From Leucocoprinus leucothites (taxonomy: Eukaryota; Basidiomycota; Agaricomycetes; Agaricales; Agaricaceae): DNA of 64,000 bases. Shown here piece after piece: positions 1-10,263 of this stretch (position 1 is the first letter of the stretch; each line of letters opens with the position of its first letter). The notes below the pieces were generated by a model. That model did no database searches and was not told where the DNA came from. It saw only the letters and a program-made list of their open reading frames with translations. The position numbers and the translations under genes are program-made. The DNA lies in the NCBI GenBank assembly GCA_013368445.1, contig JAACJO010000004.1, positions 1,302,001 to 1,366,000 on the forward strand, read 5' to 3'.

Positions 1-505
1 TGAAGAAGTGGAGCCCAGCAAGAGCCCAAGTCTCAACAGACTCCTCAGTTGACCTGGAGGAGACAGCGGATGGCAGTGCTGGGGGAGGTGGGTTCTTCAC
101 AGGGTAGAATGTCTGTCCACCGGCAGTGAAGGGCTTTGGGGATGGCAGTGAAGGGCTTTGGGGATAGCAAGGGAACATCAGCCACAAGAGGCACTACTGG
201 CTGCAATGGAACATCAGCAGCAGGCAGGGAGGAGGGACCAGGCAATGAGACATCAGCCTGGGGAGGACCAAAGAACCTGCAAACATTGCAGGGGTTGTCG
301 TAGGGGTTGAGATGTTTGTCCTCAGATATCTTGGCAATGTTGAGCTCATCAGCAGAGGCCTTGGTGGACTCAGTTGTTTGGCCGGGAAGCTTGTTAGACT
401 TGGATTTACATCTGCCCATGTAGCTACAAGTAGACGCAGTAGTATTGAACTCAAAACATGACACACCAACTAAGAGATGGTGGTGGTAAGAGGTCAAGAA
501 GGGAT
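1..505 (-). mobile_element. 5' part of a gag-only LINE-like element (copy E1), cut by the window edge
   Basis: Minus-strand sequence starting near 505 matches the 5' end of element E2 (6,383 downward). Both begin with an ATYCCTTC-type start followed by CCTCTTACCACCACCAT. Both then encode the same ORF1 N-terminus: MGRCKSKS here (ATG at 419) and MGRHKSRN in E2, then a shared HLxPYDNPxNVCRF block. Only about the first 125 codons fall inside the window and the rest lies to the left. The 5' end abuts the tail of another minus-strand LINE (506-930), so this copy appears to have inserted there. The sequence is CpG-poor. The family assignment rests on similarity within the window only. Confidence 0.6.
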
Positions 506-930
506 GTGACAATGATGGAGTATGTTAGCCCCCTGGGGGGGCATAGCAAAAGAAAATGCAAGTGGATTCTTATCGCAGAAATCGACGAGCTTGTTGAAGT
601 AGGAGGGGAAATCCCCCTCCTCACTGTGGAACCTCTGATAGGAGGTTAATATGTGCTGACAAGTTTCAAAGGCAAACCCACAAGGACATGAGATGTCCTC
701 CTGGATATGGAACTGGGCTCTGTAGGACCTGATAGGGGCATGATTGAGTATTGCCCAGTACACCCACGCACACAGCATTAAAGATGCGAGTTTTGGCAAC
801 CATGCTCCACCATGGAGATATGTGGGCTGAATGAATTTATTATCTCCCTTATGGAGACAAAGGAAGTCCTTACCAGCATAAGTAGGAAGAGCGAACAGTC
901 TTGTCCACTCGTCTTTGCAAGCCTCTCCTC
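506..930 (-). mobile_element. 5'-truncated LINE ORF2 tail (minus strand)
   Basis: The minus strand encodes the C-terminal end of a LINE ORF2. It starts around EACKDEW, runs through the block WLPKLASLMLCAW, then a CPCGFAFETxQHIL Cys/His segment typical of the post-RNase H end of fungal LINEs, and ends near NPLAFSFAMPPQG. The same protein tail is encoded on the plus strand at about 9,280-9,680 (L1) and 16,095-16,499 (L2). Homology to those copies stops at about 930, where the plus-strand ORF1 of L1 takes over, so this is a truncated copy joined to or inserted in L1. It is not functional alone. Confidence 0.7.
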
Positions 931-2159
931 TAGGCCTGCAGTACCCTGTGTGCCCAAGGCTGCTGACCTGGCCCCTCCCCCAAGGGCTAGGACAGCTGGA
1001 CAGAGGTCCTCTGCTGTGCCTCCCAAGCCAGCTGACAAGGGCAAATGCCCTGCTAAGTATGCCAACATCCCTGTGATGGAGGCTACCCTCAATCCCAAGT
1101 TGACCCCTGCCAAATGCTCTTTTGCCTAGGCAGCGGTGACCTCTTCCTCCCATACAGTGCCAAAGGCCCAGCAGGGCTCTGGGGATTTGTCCCTAGTTCT
1201 CCTCAGTCATGCCTTTCCTCACCTCTCCCCTGACAAGCTCCTTTGCTTGCATAAGCAAGGGTTGTCACCTGGTGGCAGGGCAGACAATTTCCCCAGGAAG
1301 TGTCCTTGCACCACCACCTCAGGGCCATCCTGTAAAGCGGTCCTCCTTACAACCAACAATTCTTCATTGCAGTTGAACCCTGACAAGACAATGTGCCAAG
1401 TCAACCATTATCTCTCTGAGAAGAAGAACCATCTTCACCTTGAGAGTAGTATCATCACCTATGGTGGTTGGTCTTTCCAGACCAATGTTGTTCCTAATCC
1501 TGCTCAGCTGGAACTCATTTGTGAGGGCTTTGCTCAGCATGTCTGGCCTACTATTAACTGTCAGGTTGACATGGCTGTCCCTCAGTCACAGTCCTTCCTT
1601 AAGATTGTTGACATTCCCACTTCACTTCTAGTAGTGCTACAATGGGTGCTAACATCATAGAAGAGGCAATGTGTTGGTCTGCCCACTATCACCTCTTTGC
1701 CCTGGAAAGGGTTCCATATGTTCTTCCCCCCACTCGCAGCTCTGACACTGTCATCTGCTTCTTTGAGGTCTGGGATTCCAAAGCTGGTTCCCAGGCCAAG
1801 AGCCTTATCAGTAAGGCTCTTTATATTGGCCAGCACCCTTGTCGTATTCACAAGGTGCAGGTCCACCCAGGTGTCCCTGTCTGCCAGTACTGCTGGCAAT
1901 GGGGCCACAAGACCTGTCTGTGCAAGCAAATGAACACCAAGTGCCCTCAGTGTGCCCAGCCACACTACGAGGACTCGCATCATGCATTGGCTACCTGTTG
2001 TCAGGGTAACCTTAACACAAACCCCCCTAAGCAGCCCACCCCTCAGGGGCAGGCCTGCCCTCACTCAGTGGTATATCCTAATTGTAAGGGCGACCACCCA
2101 GCCTCTTCAAAGGCTTGCCTGTTCTGGAAGCACTGCTTTGATGCAGCATGGACAAAGTG
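930..2159 (+). pseudogene. L1 ORF1 (gag-like, zinc-knuckle protein), degraded
   Basis: A proline-rich N-terminal part (about 945-1,130) is followed by a domain resembling the E2 ORF1. It ends with three CCHC-type knuckles in the frame starting at 1,642: CQYCWQWGHKTCLC, then CPQC with downstream H/C residues, then CPNCKGDHPASSKAC. The reading frame changes and has stops (for example at 1,126-1,128), so the protein cannot be made. In LINEs of this type ORF1 is an RNA-binding protein that packages the element's transcript. The N-terminus is missing because the relic begins at the junction near 930. Confidence 0.65.
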
Positions 2160-2689
2160 AGCATATGCAGAGGTACATGACCATTGGTCTCGTTCTCCTA
2201 CCTCAGCCTGAAACTCATGTATCCATGTCTAGGGAACCTAGTACAATTACAGAGTTAAGGATATTCAGTCAGAACATTAACTGTAACTATGTACACATTA
2301 ACTACCTCTTGGATAATATATAGAGTGATACCAATATTCTCTTCCTTCAGGAGCTGCCTTGGCGCTCCATTAGACGAACTGTCTCAACCTCCTCTCCAGA
2401 GGAGGATGAGGTGGTGGGTGCCCCCAAGCACCCAGACTGGTTGTACATGGTGCATCCCCCTGTACCAGACAGCCCTCCTTGCATAATAGCATATGTCTAC
2501 AAGTGCCTCTCAAAACTAAGGCCTGCTCTTCAGTGGGATCTCATTGACCATTGTGATGTGTTGGTTCTCTCTTTGTTCTCCAGAGGAGAGCCACTCAATC
2601 TCATGAACATCTATTCTGACGACATGCATATGGCTATCAACCTCCTCTCAAAGGATGTTGATGCCCTTCCTGCCTTTATTTACATAGGT

Positions 2690-2705
2690 GGCAACTTCAA
2701 TTGTC
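2690..2705 (+). repeat. Target-site duplication of E2, left copy (partner 6,384-6,399)
   Basis: The 16-mer ends in ACTTCAATTGTC here and at 6,384-6,399. The copies differ only at one dinucleotide, CA here versus TG there, as expected if an original CpG was deaminated on opposite strands after insertion. Removing E2 and one copy restores the endonuclease frame G-(D/N)-F-N-C-H-S-S-V-W. Confidence 0.85.
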
Positions 2706-3075
2706 TTTTATTTATTTATTTTTATTTAAAAAAATCAATGAATTTGTAATGTGGTGCACAATAGCAGTCCACACCCAACTACTATGACATGCAGAAAGTA
2801 CCACTACCAACTACACATCTATATAGCTAGGTATAAATATGAGTCCAAAGTCTGCCTAGTACAAATGAGATCTTCATGCAGTGGTACATAGTCTGAAATA
2901 AAGGAGATACTATACAAATCAACTTGTTCTGATTCACCAGCAGATAGAAAATGCACAGCATGGATCTCCTGGGCCCACCATGCACAGCATGGGGGCAGAT
3001 AATACAACCTGCAGGGAAGAGAACTCTACAGATATGACGATGGTGTTCAAGCCAAAGCCAGTCAAACTAGTGTCA

Positions 3076-6000
3076 CTAGAATGGGTATTTGCAATTGTCA
3101 GCTGCATGTGACTTGGCACAGTTGACACACTTGATGTGGGGACAGGGATCCCTGGCAGTGGTGGGTAGAATGGGGGGATTTGCCTTTGGACTCCCCTTAC
3201 AACAACTTAAGTGGAAGCAGTGGTTCTCAGTATGATGAGGACCACTGCAAGCAGCACATCACAATGCACAGGTACAGCATGATGGGGTAGAATGTCCCCA
3301 GCACCAGCAATGCTGACACTGTGGACTGCCTGGGTGAGTGCGTGTGGCCCAGATCACAGACTGAACACCCTCAAAGTGGAGGTACTTGCCTAGGAGCTTC
3401 TTGGTGCTTGCTCCTGATTGAGAGTCCCAGAGGTCAAACCAGACAGTGGCAGTGTTGGCTCTGGAGGAGTTGTGCATGATGCGCACAGAGGAAACATCTG
3501 CAAAAATGTCCTTGAAGGCAGACAATCACATGCGGTCAGCCACATGGTTTGGCATGATGTGGATGCTGTTCATGAAGTAAGGGACATTGAGGACCTTGAG
3601 GTAGGACCTCAACCTGGGGTGGCGTGTCTTGATTGTGAAAGGAGTGGTGAAGACAGAGGGAATGGAGGCCTCAATGACATCACAGTTGGCATCAGAGGGG
3701 ACAGAGGAGGTGTGCAGTGCAATTGTGCTGTATGCCTTGGTAATATTCTCCACACACAAGATTGACTTGGCATGGGAGAGGGAGTCATTAAGAAGGCACA
3801 TAGCCTTATGGTGGAGATAAGTGACCTCATCAGCACTGCCAGTGAAGTTGAGGAAGAGTTGGTGGTGGGTGGGGCCCACAGTTGTCATGTGCAGCTTCCG
3901 GACAGTGGGAGCAGTGGCTTGGGTGGCCTGGTGCATTGCAGCAATGTACTTAGGCTCAAGGGTGGGATGGGACTGCACCAGCTTGATAAGCGATGCAGCT
4001 GTGGTGGGAGAATGGGCCACCTCAGCAAAGAACTTCTTGACCAAGGTGGGAGGGGGAGGTGTCTTGGTGGGCACTCACTGGGCTGGTGTTATGGCCTAAA
4101 TGGCATTAGTCATGAAATCATTAATTTTGATGATATAGTCAATATATTGGGCAACTGTATAGATATTAAGGAACTCTACTGTAAGACCCTAGTGTAATAT
4201 ACACACTTGTGAAAGCACAGCACATTTGTGAAACAGCCATTAATGATCAAGAGTAACAAGAGGCTACAGGATGATGTCGAGACTTAGCAAACATGGTCGG
4301 GATGTGTACCCTATGACCCTTTGTGATCTTAGCCTGTAACCTGGATATTGATCCGGTCGAAGTCTTTCTCAAAGGAACAATGATGGACTAACTAATCAGA
4401 GATCAAAGGCTTAGCCTTCTGATCTGGACAGGCACTTGTGCACATTTGTGGAAGTCCTATATTTTTAAACATTGCTACAGCAGAAGTAGACCCTTTCATG
4501 AAAGATGGAGAAATTCCACATGGGCACTGAATGACCCACTTGATTATAGAACCAGATTAGTGGAAACTAACAGGATGTGTCAGCACTTGACTACTGACTA
4601 GTAAACATTGTTACAGTCAGGAACAAGCTTTCACAGAATAAAACAACCATCAGCAGTGATAAGAATCTCATGATATCAGGGGAGCAGGAGTAAGCAAGCC
4701 TTTGCAAAAGGACATGTCAGCACTTAAACCCCAAAGAAAACCCAGAGATACTCCTATTGGACAACCTTTCAATAAATCTTCTTTTATTATCAACAATATG
4801 TCCACATCATCCATGTAATTACTCCTTTAGTACTTTTGCGAAACCAATATAAACCTTTCTCAAGTGTATAGTCTAGCAAGGAATCTCACCTGCTAAGGCT
4901 ATGCTTAGAGACTGTCCCACATGACATATCTGAGTGAGTAGTAAAAAGTGTATTGAGCACCCTTCAGTCATAGACTATTAAAGAATTGGAAAACACCTTT
5001 TGAGAAAGAACATTACTGCGAGATTCATATAAGTTCAGAGTGTGAAGAAGTCTGGAAAAGACTTATAAGCTGTATATTGTATCTAGTATCCAGGAGTGGT
5101 GCTAGTCAGTGTCAGTTGTATTGTGATAGTGCCAAGTGTTAGCGAAGGTGACAATTCACAAATACTGGTCTATTATACTTCCACATTCTAAGGGACTTGT
5201 AGTTGTGCAGTGTTGCATAACAGGGATCATCGAGCATCTTTCATGAACTGGTCATTCCATTGCAAACCGGTCAACATACAACTCCCATTATCTTTCATTA
5301 TCAATCTTCATGCTTTCACGAAACATCTTTCTTTATTGATTAACCTCCCATGAACTTGCATTGAGTTTAGGAGTGTTGGTTGTTATTTGTTATTAACATT
5401 ACCTATCAATCACTATCTGACTACCTTCCCTTTATTACATTAACAATCACATTTCTGCCTCTTCACCAGGCTGTCAGGCCAAGACCGGGCTTGGGGAGGG
5501 CCACTAGTGTGCACTTTGGAGGGTGCTTGCTTGGGCAGTAAGGGAGGACAGGCCAGAGTAGGCTGATGATCTGGAGGGGGTATGGTGGGCACCTTAGGAG
5601 AACCTATGTCTATGTCACATGGACTTGCTGAGTCAGTGGATCTATGGGTCACCTCATGGATGATGCACATTGCTTTAGGGCTGGCCACAGGTATCCCACA
5701 CTTGAGCCCAAGGTCATACATTATCTCCCCAAAATCAACTAGCCTGTGAGAGCTGAGCAAGTGCGAGGTGATGGGGGCACCATCAAGTTCTAGCTCATCA
5801 ACAATGATAATGGCCACCTTAGCAAGGCATATGATGATAGCAGAAGCATCCTCCTCTGTGATGGAGGAGCAAGAATTGGTGCACTTCTCCAACCAAGTGA
5901 GGAAGCAGCATAGTCCAGTAAGGCCTTTCTGGGCCAGGGTCTCCTTCTTTGCCTTGGAGGAGGTCAACAGGGGGGTAGGGGGTTGCTCCATGGGGTAGAA

Positions 6001-6300
6001 CATGGTTCCACCAGCCATGAAGGGCTTGAGGGGAGCCTCTGGGACAGATATTACTGGAGGTTGAGTAGTAGGCACCTGGGATGGAACATCACCAGACGCC
6101 AAGGGGAGGGGGCTGGGAGACTGAAAGTCATCCCAGAGAGGACCAGAGAACCTGCACACATTGTGGGGATTGTCGTATGGGTCGAGATGGTTGTTGTCAG
6201 CCATCTTGGTGACATTGAGCTTGTCATCAGACATGGTGTTGGACTTGGTTTCAAGCAATACAAACTGATTCATGGTGTTTCTAGACTTATGTCTACCCAT
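3076..6300 (-). pseudogene. E2 ORF1: gag-like protein with three zinc knuckles
   Basis: The ORF starts at ATG 6,300 (MGRHKSRN) and ends at TAG 3,076-3,078. It is interrupted by the LTR at 4,087-5,465. Excluding the LTR and one 4 bp duplication leaves 1,842 nt, exactly 614 codons, with no frameshift. It has three in-frame TGA stops (near 4,075, 3,524 and 3,260), each compatible with an original CGA Arg codon. The C-terminus has three CCHC-like knuckles: CQHCWCWGHSTPSC, CAACSGPHHTENHC and CVNCAKSHAADNC. It resembles L1 ORF1. The expected role is RNA binding in a retrotransposon RNP. It is inactive now because of the stops and the insertion. Confidence 0.7.
4087..5465. mobile_element. 1.38 kb solo LTR, copy 1
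   Basis: The element begins TGTTAT and ends CTTCA (TG...CA), has no coding potential, and is repeated at 14,107-15,477. The flanking 4-mers are CTGG (4,083-4,086) and CCAG (5,466-5,469), the two deamination products of CCGG. Removing the element and one 4-mer restores the E2 ORF1 frame exactly. A TATA-like ATATAAAC (about 4,848) and an AATAAA (about 4,790) fit an LTR. The internal part of the parent retrotransposon is absent at both loci, hence solo LTR. The family is unknown; I infer Ty3/gypsy-like from the 4 bp duplication and TG/CA ends. Confidence 0.7.
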
Positions 6301-6533
6301 GTTATAGTAGATAGACAACATATAAGTACCTCAAAGCAACAACCAACTTTCAATGGTGGTGGTAAGAGGACAAGGAAGGAATGGGTGACTTCAATTGTCA
6401 TTCATCAGTGTGGGATCCATCTGTGGATCACCACTGTACTTCTGCCATCTCACTTCTCAAGACAGCATCCAATCTTGGTATTGAATGGGCCAGGCCCATC
6501 AATGCCACCAACACCCATGTTCCACACAATGTA

Positions 6534-6545
6534 GATCTTGAAGGC
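6534..6545 (+). repeat. Target-site duplication of E3, left copy (partner 6,976-6,987)
   Basis: GATCTTGAAGGC occurs identically at 6,534-6,545 and 6,976-6,987 and brackets the poly-T-headed insert E3. Deleting E3 plus one copy joins NVDLEG to SVIDLMF in the L1 endonuclease. Confidence 0.9.
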
Positions 6546-6975
6546 TTTTTTTTTTTTTTTAATCAATGAATTTATATAGCAGTGCTCGATCACAGTCCAC
6601 TTTTAACTAAATAATACAGACAGGCAGTACACTATGGCAAGCCAGGGTACATGAAGCAGTCAAAGATCACTTGAGACAGAGACTATATATGATTAGTCCA
6701 GCAAAATAGAGAAGACTTGAGAGAGACTATAGAACAAGGTGTTATACACAGAGATCAGACTCAAGAGAAAAGAAAAGAGAGGAAATGAAAGAGTATAGTT
6801 CACCTTCATTTGGTTCGGTGGGCACAGGAGCTTGAAGTGGCAGTGGATGTGTGTTGTGATTGGTGAAGGCAAAAGCAGCTGGGTTCTTTTTCAAGAACTC
6901 GATGAGGAACTCATACTGAGGGAACACCCATTGAGTGTGGATGGGATAAAGGGGGCAATAACACAAGATATGATG
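6546..6975 (-). mobile_element. E3: 5'-truncated LINE insertion (minus)
   Basis: This 430 bp insertion starts on the plus strand with 15 Ts (6,546-6,560, its poly-A tail) and AATCAATGAATTT. It is bounded by an identical 12 bp duplication. The minus strand encodes only the last part of a LINE ORF2: an HILC motif, then FLIEFLKKNPAAFAF, comparable to FDKLVxFCDKNPLAF of L1/L2 but clearly divergent. It is therefore a different LINE subfamily that shares the 3' terminal box with E2, L1 and L2. Target-primed reverse transcription with 5' truncation explains the structure. Confidence 0.85.
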
Positions 6976-9900
6976 GATCTTGAAGGCTCTGTGATTGATC
7001 TCATGTTTACACAGGCCCCCAATTCAGATCTGAACCTCTCCAGGTTGGATCACTCACAGAAGGGACCATCGGACCATGTTCTAATGGTGTTATCCCTTCC
7101 TATTGTGGCCTCTAGCATCAGAGTCACATGCACTGTCCTGCCAATGGAAAGCAACAAGGAAGCTGCTTTCCTGATGGATGTTGGATGCCTCTTCCTAGAT
7201 CTTGATACATCAGATCTATTGACCCCTGATCAGATTGAAGCTGTGGTTTTGGCCATGGCAGACATCTTCTCTCAGATGTGGACCACCCATGCCAAGATGA
7301 TCACTATCACAAATTGGTCCAAATTATAGTGGACTGATGAGTGCTCTGTGGCCAAAGCCCAATACCAGGAGACTAGTGCCAGGGCTGATTGGACTGCATT
7401 CTGCTGTGCCACTAGGCAGGCTAAACAGGACTTCTTCGATGAGTGCATCGCCAAAGTGGCCACCAAGAATCAGCAACCTTGGGACCTCATAGAATGGGTC
7501 AAGGCATGCAAACTTCTGGCATGTGAGGTGATCTCCTATCAGAGACATCCATGCCATATGCTCAATTCCTTATGGGGCACACTTCACAGGACATACAACA
7601 CAGCTTTTAGCAGGCCAGTTGATGTGTCAGTACTGGAGGATCTTCCATCTCTTGATAAGAGGGATTGGGTTCCCTACTCGAGGGCTGAGGCATGGGACAT
7701 GCTTAAAGCATGCTCCTTGTGCTCAGCACCTGGTCTGGACCACATCACATGGGCCCATCTAAAGGACATCCTGGTCAATTCTGACATCATGGCTGTCTTT
7801 CTATCTGTTGCCAATGCCTGCCTTATGGTTGGGTTTTGGCCAACACACTTCAAGGAGTCTGTCTCAGTTATCATTCTGAAGCTGGGCAAACCTTCCTATT
7901 CCATGCCAAAGTCATTCAGGCCCATTGTGCTCCTGAACATGCTTGGCAAGCTTGTTGAGAAGATGCTCAGCACATGGCTTCAGTTTGATAGTGTCAAATA
8001 TGAAGTCTTCCATTCCAACCAGCTTGGCAGCATATGCCAAAGGTCCACTGAGGATGCTGGGCTATTTCTTACTCACCTTGTTCATGCAGGGTGGGCCAAG
8101 GCCTATTGGAGGTACTTGGGATTCTACTTTGATTGTCAGCTCTCTTTTTGAGAGCACATTCATGACTATTCTACCAAGGCCATCTCCACCGTTTGTACAA
8201 TGGGGATGCTGAGGAACTCTCTCAGGGGTCTCACCCCAAAGCAGAAATGTCTGCTTTATAGAGCATGTGTTGTACCTATTGCAACATATGGCTATAGACT
8301 CTGGTATAATGAGTACACCCATTGCAAGGTGCACCTGGCCAGCCTTACCAAGATGCAGCATCATGCTGCTCTTTGGATCATCAGTGCCTTCTGCACCTCC
8401 TCTACAGTTGGGGCTGAGGCCCTTGCAGGCCTTATCCCAGTCTACCTGCACCTCAAGAAGCTTGCTTTGTAGTCATTGTTCTGCATTCCAACTCTTTCTC
8501 ACACCCACCCTCTAAGATCCTTGGTGGGCAGGGGCACTCTGGCTGGTGTGTCTATGCACTGCCACCACCTTTTGAATCTTGGAAAAGTGGCAGATTGCAC
8601 CCGATCTTCTATTGTGGATGCTGCTTCCAAGCTTCCCCAACTTACTGGGCACTTCAATGTGGATGCTGCCAAAGCTTGCCCAGAACATTGGCTCATGGAT
8701 CGCTTTGCAGACAGAGTCAAATTTGAGGAGGTTGATAATGATCAAAATGATGCTGACAAACTCTGGATATTGGAATCTGTGTACAGATATGCCAGATCCA
8801 ATCTTGACTGTGTGACAGTGGCTACTGATGCTTTGGTGTGCACCAATCACACTATTCAGGCAGTTGCTGCTGTCTGTCTCCTGCACAGGGACAAGCTGCT
8901 TTGGTGGTTCTGCTGTGCAGCAAGCAAAGCCACTGCACTAGATGCAGAACTATTTGCCCTTTGCCTCAGGGTTGAGCATGCCTGTCATGTGCCTGATGCC
9001 AAGTCGATTGTCCTATTCACTGACCACATTGCTGCGGCACAATCAGCGGTGGATCCATCTACCCACTCTGGCCAGGCTCACTCTCTGGCAGTGTGTGGCC
9101 ATCTGATGGAGTGGCTTGGCACTGATGCTGAGTGCACCATTGAATTCCATGAGGTCTGCTCTTATTTGAAGTGGCCCTTCCATCAATCAGTTCATGCTTA
9201 CCTGACTGATCCCTCTTTCCAGGTGAGTATGGGGGCTTGTCCCTCTACCACCCTTGGATATTTGCATAAGGCCAAGGTTGAGGCTTGCAAAGACAAGTGG
9301 ACAAGACTGTTCACTCTTCCTACTTATGCTGGTAAGGACTTCCTTTGTCTCTGTAAGGGAGACAATAAATTCATTCAGCCCACATACCTCCACAGTGGAG
9401 CATGGCTGCCAAAACTTGCATCTTTAATGCTTTGTGCATGGGTGTGCTGGGCAATACTCAACTATGTATGCCCCTATCAGGTCCTACAGGGCCTGGTTCC
9501 ACATCCAGGAGGACATCTCATATCCTTGCAGGTTTGCCTTTGAAACTCATCAGCACATCTTAACCTCCTGTCAGAGGTTCCACAGTGAGGAGGCGGATTT
9601 CCCCTCCTACTTTGACAAGCTTGTCAATTTCTGTGACAAGAACCCACTTGCATTTCTTTTGCCATGCCCCCCTCAGGGGGCTAACATACTCTGTCACACA
9701 CTTTTCAGGGTCTGCTGGGTTCCGGTGAGTCCCTCCCTGTATTGCTAACTGTTCTGCAGGTTCAGACTGGTTTCTCCTAGGTAAGGTAAGGTAGGCTTTT
9801 GGCTGGGTGAAGCTCTGTGATCAGGGAGGCAGCTAGAGGCAATGCACCATGCCTAGGGCACCTTCTGTTTACAGGTGCAAGTAAAGAGACTCCTCGGGGT

Positions 9901-10263
9901 CATTGAAGGGCCACTTGCTGTTCCCCAACTCACCCGTGGGGAGGCTGGTTTCATTCTGTGTGGGGCAACTTGTGATGTGGGGGGGTGGTCTGGGGTCTGG
10001 CATAGGTCCCTGATGGTGTGGGCAGCAATACTGGTGGCTCAATTGCTATGCTTCCTCGCAGTAGCAGGCCATCACTACTATATCTGTGTTGGGCTTCAGC
10101 CTGAGGCAGGTGGTTTCCATGGCAGTGAGCAGGCATATTCTGCTCAAGATATGAGGGGTGCTTTCTCTTGTGTTTGCTATTTAGAGTACTCATGTGTATT
10201 CAACCGGACTGCTATTGTGCACTGGTATATAAATTTATGATTATAAAAAAAAAAAAAAAAAAA

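Larger units (their letters stand above)
2706..6383 (-). mobile_element. E2: full-length gag-only LINE-like retroelement (minus), split by a solo LTR
   Basis: This insertion is bounded by a 16 bp target-site duplication (2,690-2,705 and 6,384-6,399). Its 3' end on the plus strand is a T-rich tail (2,706-2,729, repeats of TTTA) next to AATCAATGAATTT. Its 5' end at 6,383 matches the 5' end of E1. Without the LTR at 4,087-5,465 it is about 2.3 kb. It encodes one gag-like ORF (3,076-6,300) followed by only about 370 bp of 3' sequence, with no endonuclease or RT. Because both termini and the duplication are present, the missing ORF2 is not explained by 5' truncation. I infer a non-autonomous gag-only element mobilised in trans. 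Internal deletion of a longer progenitor is the alternative. Confidence 0.75.
2255..9745 (+). pseudogene. L1 ORF2: endonuclease, reverse transcriptase, RNase H relic
   Basis: The endonuclease-exonuclease-phosphatase domain is recognisable as FSQNIN (about 2,260), LFLQELPW, VGAPKHPDW, LMNIYSDD and GGNFNC (to 2,705). It continues after E2 as HSSVWDP (from 6,400) and after E3 as SVIDLMFTQ (from 6,988). RT follows (APGLDHITW at about 7,730; FRPIVLLNMLGKLVEK at about 7,920) but its core, including YVDD, is deleted. The RNase H domain at 8,790-9,200 keeps acidic positions in ATDALV, DAELFAL and LFTDH. The C-terminal Cys/His tail shifts frame near 9,470. This is established LINE ORF2 architecture; the copy is clearly inactive. 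Confidence 0.75.
930..10263 (+). mobile_element. LINE relic L1, interrupted by nested insertions
   Basis: This is a non-LTR retrotransposon relic read on the plus strand: ORF1 with zinc knuckles (to about 2,160), ORF2 endonuclease, reverse transcriptase, RNase H and a Cys/His tail, then a 3' UTR and a 19-A tail at 10,245-10,263. The endonuclease region is split by E2 (2,706-6,383) and E3 (6,546-6,975). Removing both, plus one copy of each target duplication, restores the endonuclease reading frame. The RT is inactivated by an internal deletion near 8,105: the sequence jumps from HAGWAKA to YWRYLGF and lacks the YVDD box that L2 keeps at about 13,005. The element is dead. Confidence 0.8.
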
